64,000 nucleotides of DNA from Streptomyces monashensis. Its GTDB lineage: Bacteria; Actinomycetota; Actinomycetes; Streptomycetales; Streptomycetaceae. How positions within the stretch are numbered: position 1 is the first letter of the stretch; each line of letters begins with the position of its first letter. This document shows, piece after piece, positions 59,707 through 64,000 of this stretch. The position numbers were made by a program, and so were the translations under genes. Location of the stretch: assembly GCF_001866665.1 (NCBI RefSeq), contig NZ_MLYO01000081.1, positions 44,885-108,884 on the forward strand, given 5' to 3'. The notes below the pieces were generated by a model. It had not been told where the DNA came from. It ran no database searches and saw only the letters and a list, made by a program, of their open reading frames with translations.

Positions 59707-59722
59707 TGCAGACTTGTCTGTA
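59707..59722. promoter_or_regulatory. TetR-receptor operator upstream of the tetR gene
   Basis: GCAGAC-TT-GTCTGT, read on the other strand, shares AATACAGACAAGTCTG with the site at 58774-58789. It ends 29 bases before the TetR ATG and should mediate autoregulation. Confidence 0.7.
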
Positions 59723-59751
59723 TTGATAGTTGGCTAGGGTGAGGACCGGGC

Positions 59752-60411
59752 ATGGCGAAACAGGAACGCGGAACGCGATCAAAGCAAGCGATCCTGGCTG
59801 CCGCCGCCGAGGTGTTCGACCTTCGCGGATATGACGCCGCGAGCACGAACGAGATCCTGGCGCGCAGCGGTCTGACCCGCGGTGCCCTTTACCACCACTT
59901 CCATTCCAAGGAGTCGATCGCGGCGGCGCTGTTCGAGGCGCACAGCGGGGCCCTCGTCGCCCCCGAGCGGTCCACCAAGCTCCAGTCGATCATCGACCTG
60001 ACCTTCGCCTTCGCGGCTCAGCTCCAACGTGATCCGGTGCTCCGGGCCAGCGTGCGCCTGGCGGTGGAGAAGACGTCGTTCCCACGCCCGGCCAACACCC
60101 CGTACGAGCAGTCGACGGAGGTCATCCACGAACTGCTCGACCAGGCCCGGCTACAGGGCGAGACCCTGCCAGGCCTGGACCTGAGCGACGCCACGACCGT
60201 CATCATCGGTGCGTTCACCGGCCTGCAGGCGATGTCGCTCGTCTACACGGAGCGAGAGGACCTGCCCGAGCGCCTTGGCGCGATGTGGCGGCTCCTGCTG
60301 CCGGGCTTGGTCACGCCCGGCCTGATCGGCACCTTGCGCGTCACCCCACCGCCCGCGGCCGTCGTCGCCGACGACCGGGCCCGGGCCGAGGCGGCCGCGG
60401 CTGCCTCGTAG
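59752..60411 (+). CDS. Gamma-butyrolactone receptor-like TetR repressor (JadR2-like)
   Basis: This 219-residue regulator has an HTH of the butyrolactone-receptor type (SKQAILAAAAEVFDLRGYDAASTNEILARSGLTRGALYHHFHSKESIAAALF). The C-terminal domain resembles receptors (TVIIGAFTGLQAMSLVYTEREDLPERLGAMWRLLLPGLV). Paired with an atypical response regulator gene and sharing an operator with it, it matches the JadR1/JadR2 (AlpV/AlpZ) arrangement, in which the TetR protein represses the response regulator gene until a ligand binds. Confidence 0.9.
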   Translation: MAKQERGTRSKQAILAAAAEVFDLRGYDAASTNEILARSGLTRGALYHHFHSKESIAAALFEAHSGALVAPERSTKLQSIIDLTFAFAAQLQRDPVLRASVRLAVEKTSFPRPANTPYEQSTEVIHELLDQARLQGETLPGLDLSDATTVIIGAFTGLQAMSLVYTEREDLPERLGAMWRLLLPGLVTPGLIGTLRVTPPPAAVVADDRARAEAAAAAS

Positions 60412-60760
60412 CACGCGCCGGGTCCGTACCCGGTCGGCGGCGGGCCGGCGAGTCGGGCCGGGCACGCGTCCCGGAGCTGGAGGGGGCTCGGCTGGATCAG
60501 ACCGCCCCCTGCATTCCACGCGATACGCGGACGACCTCGCCGCACAGTGGACCTGGCTGCCCTGGTCCGCGTCCTCATCCGCTCAACCCGTCACCGGGCC
60601 AGATGGCCGGACACGGCCTGCTCACCGCCACGGCGTGAAGGCCCGGCCGCTTACCGGCGCCGACGAAGCGCGAGCGTGGCGCCCTCGACCACCGCCGTGC
60701 GCGGACGGCAGATGGTCACGGACGACCTTGGGCAGACTGCCGCGCCCTCACGGAACCGGC
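60412..60760. other. Gap between convergent tetR and ASST-like genes
   Basis: About 350 bases without a believable gene. A weak hairpin (60418-60423 with 60428-60433, CCGGGT/ACCCGG) follows the TetR stop and may act as a terminator. Nothing else was recognised. Confidence 0.45.
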
Positions 60761-61978
60761 CTACTTCCAGGGCAGGCGGTACGCGCGATAGCTGTTCACG
60801 CCCGTGGGGAACCGGGCCTTGAACACGACCTTCCCCGAGGCATCGAACTCGGAGACGTACGGAAGCGCCCCCCACCCGACGAACGTCCCGCCCCGGCGCA
60901 GCGGCTGGGCGTTGCCCTGCGAGGACGCGCTGAGGTAGTCCGGCTGGTTCACGGACTTCACCAGAGTCGCCGTATGCGTCCTCTCGTCCACGCGCACGGT
61001 GACGGCCCGGCTGAACGGAAGCTCCTCCACCGCACCGGCCCCCGTGTTCGCGGCCCCCGCGGACTCGTTGTCGAACCAGCTGTAGAGGCCTCCGCCGAGC
61101 GGTTCGGGATCGTGCTGCCACGAGAAGATCGTCCCGGCCGTGTTCAGGTACTGGCCGGACGCGGCCTGCTCCTTGAATGTGCCGGCCTTGCCGCCGAGTT
61201 GCCACAGCACGGTGCCGTCGTGCCGGTCGACCTTGTACGTGGTCCATGTGTTGCGGGCATCGATGAGCAGGCCACCATCGGTGTCGGGCTTCACCGCGTT
61301 GATGTGGAACCAGTCCCACGGCTTGTCCGGTGACGACGGCAGCGGCTGCTCGCTCTGCGCGTACGGCACGTGATCGGCCGCCTTCCACTGGAACAGGACC
61401 CGGCCTGTGCGGATGTCTGTCTCCTGCACCACGCCGTCGACGACCGCCTGGTGAGCGGAGCCGCCGATGCCCGTCAGATCGGCGGTCTCCTTCTTGTACG
61501 CCAGGATGAGCGCCGTGCCGCGACCGGTGATCAGGAACTCGTGCCCGTCGGCGGTGTACCCGTTTCCGGCACGGACCTCGGCGACCTTCTGATACCGGTT
61601 GTCGTAGACGTAGTTCACCCCACGCGCGAGGGAGCCGAGCCCGGTACCCTGCCACCAGGTCAGAACCGGCCTGCCCCGGTAGGTCTGGGCGCGGAAGTCC
61701 GCCGCCTGTTGCCCGGCCGGCACCTTGTGAGACCAGACGACACGCCTTCCGTCGCCGCTCAGGATCTCGACGCCGCTGGAGTACGCGCTGTTCGCCGAGT
61801 TCGGCGAGACGAAGATGTCCCCGTGGCTCGCCGTGCCCTTGCCGGCGAGAACGGTCACCGGCGGCAGCGGCTTGCTGTCCGGGGTTGCGGATGCGGTACC
61901 GGCCAACGGCAGCATGCCCGTGACCACGGTGGTGGCCGCAGCGATCAGTACCCGCGCGGGAAGGGAGTCGCGACGCAT
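60761..61978 (-). CDS. Secreted arylsulfotransferase (ASST)-like protein
   Basis: This 405-residue protein begins MRRDSLPARVLIAAATTVVT and continues through a hydrophobic stretch to an Ala-rich cleavage region (TASATPDS), a clear signal peptide. The rest is a beta-propeller with ASST motifs: DGHEFLITGRGTALILAY, VVQETDIRTGRVLFQWKAADH, PWDWFHINAVKPDTDGGLLIDARNTWTTYKVDR and a C-terminal GGTFVGWGALPYVSEFD. Such proteins may transfer sulfate between phenols, but many actinobacterial members have no proven activity. It stands alone. Confidence 0.85.
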   Translation of the reverse strand: MRRDSLPARVLIAAATTVVTGMLPLAGTASATPDSKPLPPVTVLAGKGTASHGDIFVSPNSANSAYSSGVEILSGDGRRVVWSHKVPAGQQAADFRAQTYRGRPVLTWWQGTGLGSLARGVNYVYDNRYQKVAEVRAGNGYTADGHEFLITGRGTALILAYKKETADLTGIGGSAHQAVVDGVVQETDIRTGRVLFQWKAADHVPYAQSEQPLPSSPDKPWDWFHINAVKPDTDGGLLIDARNTWTTYKVDRHDGTVLWQLGGKAGTFKEQAASGQYLNTAGTIFSWQHDPEPLGGGLYSWFDNESAGAANTGAGAVEELPFSRAVTVRVDERTHTATLVKSVNQPDYLSASSQGNAQPLRRGGTFVGWGALPYVSEFDASGKVVFKARFPTGVNSYRAYRLPWK

Positions 61979-62357
61979 CAGGAGTCCGTTTCTGGCAGCC
62001 CGAAGCCGAACCGGCCGGCTCGGTCCCGGGCCTGCGAAGAAGGCGCACACCCGACCGGGCATGCGCAGTGAAAGACGGCAACTACAGGAACAGGAAGGTG
62101 TTACCGCGCACAGCCCGTGGGGCTGTCAGGCGCGGACGCAGACCACTGGAGGCTGAACGGCTCTCAACAGGGGCGACACGCAGCAGAACACACCCGCATG
62201 TGGTCGATGTGACCACGAGTGGTGAGGATCTTCCGCCGTTGCATACGGCAGAACGTAGCCGCGCACGGGCCGAGGCGTCAATCGACGTCCACACCGCGAA
62301 CAGCAGGGCGGTGGCACTCCCGGAAGACGGAGACCACGGCGTGAGTGAATAGGCGGC

Positions 62358-63980
62358 ATGCTCTTCGACTTCACGCACGACCACGACGGCGAACGGCTCA
62401 GCGGTGTGTACGGCGGTGATCCGTCATGGGCCACCGCCGTGGTGCTGCATGGCGCAGGAACCAGCAGCGCGGAGCGAGTTCTGCCGCTGGTACGGGAGTT
62501 CGTGGCCCACGGCTGTCGCGGGATCGCCTTCGACTTCTCCGGGCACGGCGAAAGCACCGGCGAACTGGGTGAGTTGAGCCTACGGCGACGATTCGAGCAG
62601 GCCGTGGCGGTGATCGACGCGTACGCGGGGGCGGACGGGCCGCTGGTCCTGGTGGGCTTCAGCATGAGCGGGCAGACCGTGGCCGATCTCGTCGCGCACT
62701 ACGGGGACCGGGTGACGGCGCTGGGGCTGTGCGCGCCCGCCGTCTACACCGCCGAGGCATGGGACGTGCCCTTCGGGGACGGGAACGGCCGCTTCAGCGG
62801 GATCATCCGGCGGCCGGACAGTTGGCGTGAGGCGCCCGCGCTCGAGGTGCTGCGGGCGTACGAGGGCCGGGCGGTGCTCGCCGTGCCGGGCACGGACGCG
62901 GTGATCCCGCCGGCGGTGACCGAGGCCGTACAGGACGCGCTGGCCGCGCGCGCCCAGTACACGCGGTTCGACCTTCCGGACGCGCAGCACCAGTTGGGGA
63001 TGTGGTTCCGCGATCACGGCGAGGACCGGCGGAAGTTCGTGGAGGCGGTGCTGACCGGTCTCGACGACCGGGGCTGGTCGGCCACGCGTGCATGGGCGGC
63101 CGAGCAGCTCGGCGACGGCCCTTCGATCGCCGACTCCCGCCTGCTGCCCGGTGGTTGGAGCTCCCAGATGCGCCGGCTCACGCTCGACGACGGCACGGGG
63201 CTGGTGCAACGGACCTTCGTGAAACCGTTCTTCCGCCACCACGGCCCCGGGCTGCTGGCCCGCGAGGCGTCGGTCCTGGCGCTGCTCGCCGGTGAGGAGG
63301 GCATCCCGGCTCCCCGGTTCGTCGCCGAGGACGCCACCGCCGAACACTGCGATCACCCGACCCTGTTGATGTCCGTGCTGCCGGGCCGCGTCCGCGTGGA
63401 CGAGGACGACCTCGACCGGCGCCTGGACCTGCTCGCGGCCCAGCTCGTCCGCGTCCACGGCGTCGTACCGGCCGAGAGACCGCGCACGTACCAGGCGTGG
63501 ACGTCCCCGGAGCGCGTACGCACCCCGGACGGTCCCCTGTGGAAGCGGGCCGTGGACGTGATCCGCCACGACCCGCCACCGTACGAAGGCTGCTTCCTCC
63601 ACCGCGACTTCCACCCCGGGAACGTGCTCTTCACGGGAACCGGGCCCGAGCTGCGGATCACCGGTGTCGTCGACTGGGTCGAAACCTCATGGGGCCCTGC
63701 CGACCTGGACGTGGCACACTGCTCGACCGCGCTCGCGCTGCTGCACGGGCCGGAGCACGGGCTGGACTTCCGCGAGCGGTACGAGGCACACGGCGGCCGC
63801 GACCTCGCCGACACCCCGGACCACCTGTACTGGAGGCTGCTCGACGCCCTGCACTACTGCCCCGACGCGGCAAAGCTGGCCGGGCCCTGGCGTGACCTGG
63901 GGCGAGACGATCTGACGTCCGAAGTGCTGGGAGAACGGCTGGAGGCGTACGTGGACGGACTGCTGCGACGCTACGGCTGA
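62358..63980 (+). CDS. Fusion of an alpha/beta-hydrolase and an aminoglycoside-phosphotransferase-like kinase
   Basis: This 540-residue protein joins two enzymes in one uninterrupted frame. Residues 1-235 are an alpha/beta-hydrolase: HGAG oxyanion region, nucleophile Ser102 (GFSMSG), Asp180 (VPGTDAVIP) and His211 (DAQHQLG). Residues 245-540 are an APH/choline-kinase-like domain: an ATP-binding Lys in FVKPF, catalytic HRDFHPGN (Asp417, Asn422) and metal-binding GVVDW (Asp439). The two parts may act in sequence, for example deacylating and then phosphorylating a small molecule, or give resistance by modification. The start is ATG 62358. The upstream 379 bp show no gene. Confidence 0.88.
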   Translation: MLFDFTHDHDGERLSGVYGGDPSWATAVVLHGAGTSSAERVLPLVREFVAHGCRGIAFDFSGHGESTGELGELSLRRRFEQAVAVIDAYAGADGPLVLVGFSMSGQTVADLVAHYGDRVTALGLCAPAVYTAEAWDVPFGDGNGRFSGIIRRPDSWREAPALEVLRAYEGRAVLAVPGTDAVIPPAVTEAVQDALAARAQYTRFDLPDAQHQLGMWFRDHGEDRRKFVEAVLTGLDDRGWSATRAWAAEQLGDGPSIADSRLLPGGWSSQMRRLTLDDGTGLVQRTFVKPFFRHHGPGLLAREASVLALLAGEEGIPAPRFVAEDATAEHCDHPTLLMSVLPGRVRVDEDDLDRRLDLLAAQLVRVHGVVPAERPRTYQAWTSPERVRTPDGPLWKRAVDVIRHDPPPYEGCFLHRDFHPGNVLFTGTGPELRITGVVDWVETSWGPADLDVAHCSTALALLHGPEHGLDFRERYEAHGGRDLADTPDHLYWRLLDALHYCPDAAKLAGPWRDLGRDDLTSEVLGERLEAYVDGLLRRYG

Positions 63981-64000
63981 CCGGCCGGGCGGGTGGGTCC

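Noticed and set aside
1..64000. tRNA, rRNA, CRISPR arrays, PKS or NRPS modules, replication origin
   Set aside because: No cloverleaf-like conserved segments, no regularly spaced repeats, no ketosynthase, condensation or adenylation motifs and no DnaA-box cluster were recognised on either strand.

Overview
The window is very GC-rich, codes densely on both strands, uses GTG and TTG starts freely and is full of ATGA/GTGA start-stop overlaps. Together with AfsA-type signal synthases, a SARP regulator and many small-molecule enzymes, this points to a Streptomyces or close relative, probably an accessory stretch of a chromosome arm or a large linear plasmid. No rRNA, tRNA, CRISPR array, PKS or NRPS was seen.

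Layout. (1) 1-2.3 kb: end of an unrecognised gene, then an exported amidase. (2) 2.3-7.7 kb, minus strand: a compact class I lanthipeptide operon (DUF5519-like protein, 50-residue precursor, LanB, LanC) with a strong hairpin between precursor and LanB. (3) 7.7-21.6 kb: a two-armed enzyme locus. The minus arm (cupin, asparagine synthetase, PrpF isomerase, acyl-CoA-dehydrogenase-fold oxidase, dihydroorotase-like amidohydrolase, flavin reductase) and the plus arm (HbpS/GlcG, exporter, tautomerase, BBE-type oxidase, aromatic hydroxylase) flank a TetR gene; MarR genes sit at both ends. (4) 21.7-29.2 kb: a butyrolactone-type signalling locus (AfsA divergent from a ScbR-like TetR, NmrA-like protein, SDR, second TetR). 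A 20-bp palindrome, present twice exactly and once imperfectly, joins it to a degenerate IS701-like gene that carries an inverted duplication of its own 5' end. Scrambled IS5 debris follows. (5) 29.4-36.5 kb: two ArsR/DHA2-exporter pairs around a serine hydrolase, a MerR gene and gene fragments, including part of kdpA. (6) 36.7-41.2 kb: a second aromatic hydroxylase and a second signal-synthase operon (AfsA, HAD phosphatase, P450).

(7) 41.6-53.2 kb is the most interesting part. A GTP cyclohydrolase II, a WD40 protein and a SUMF1/FGE-like protein lie in the order of toxB-toxC-toxD of toxoflavin (azapteridine) biosynthesis. A SARP gene follows, then a coupled operon of a cysteine-synthase-like PLP enzyme, ATP-grasp ligase, serine O-acetyltransferase, methyltransferase and MFS exporter. 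Direct heptamers with an 11-bp period, the form of a SARP box, lie upstream of both halves and suggest one regulon. I infer a GTP-derived pyrimidine or azapteridine product joined to a serine-derived unit.

(8) 53.5-64 kb: a pair of related GT2 glycosyltransferases, remnants, an aldo/keto reductase, an atypical response regulator and a TetR receptor that resemble the JadR1/JadR2 pair and share a palindromic operator, a secreted ASST-like protein, and an alpha/beta-hydrolase-APH fusion. Two signal synthases and up to three receptor-like TetR proteins within 37 kb suggest that several of these pathways are under hormone-type control.
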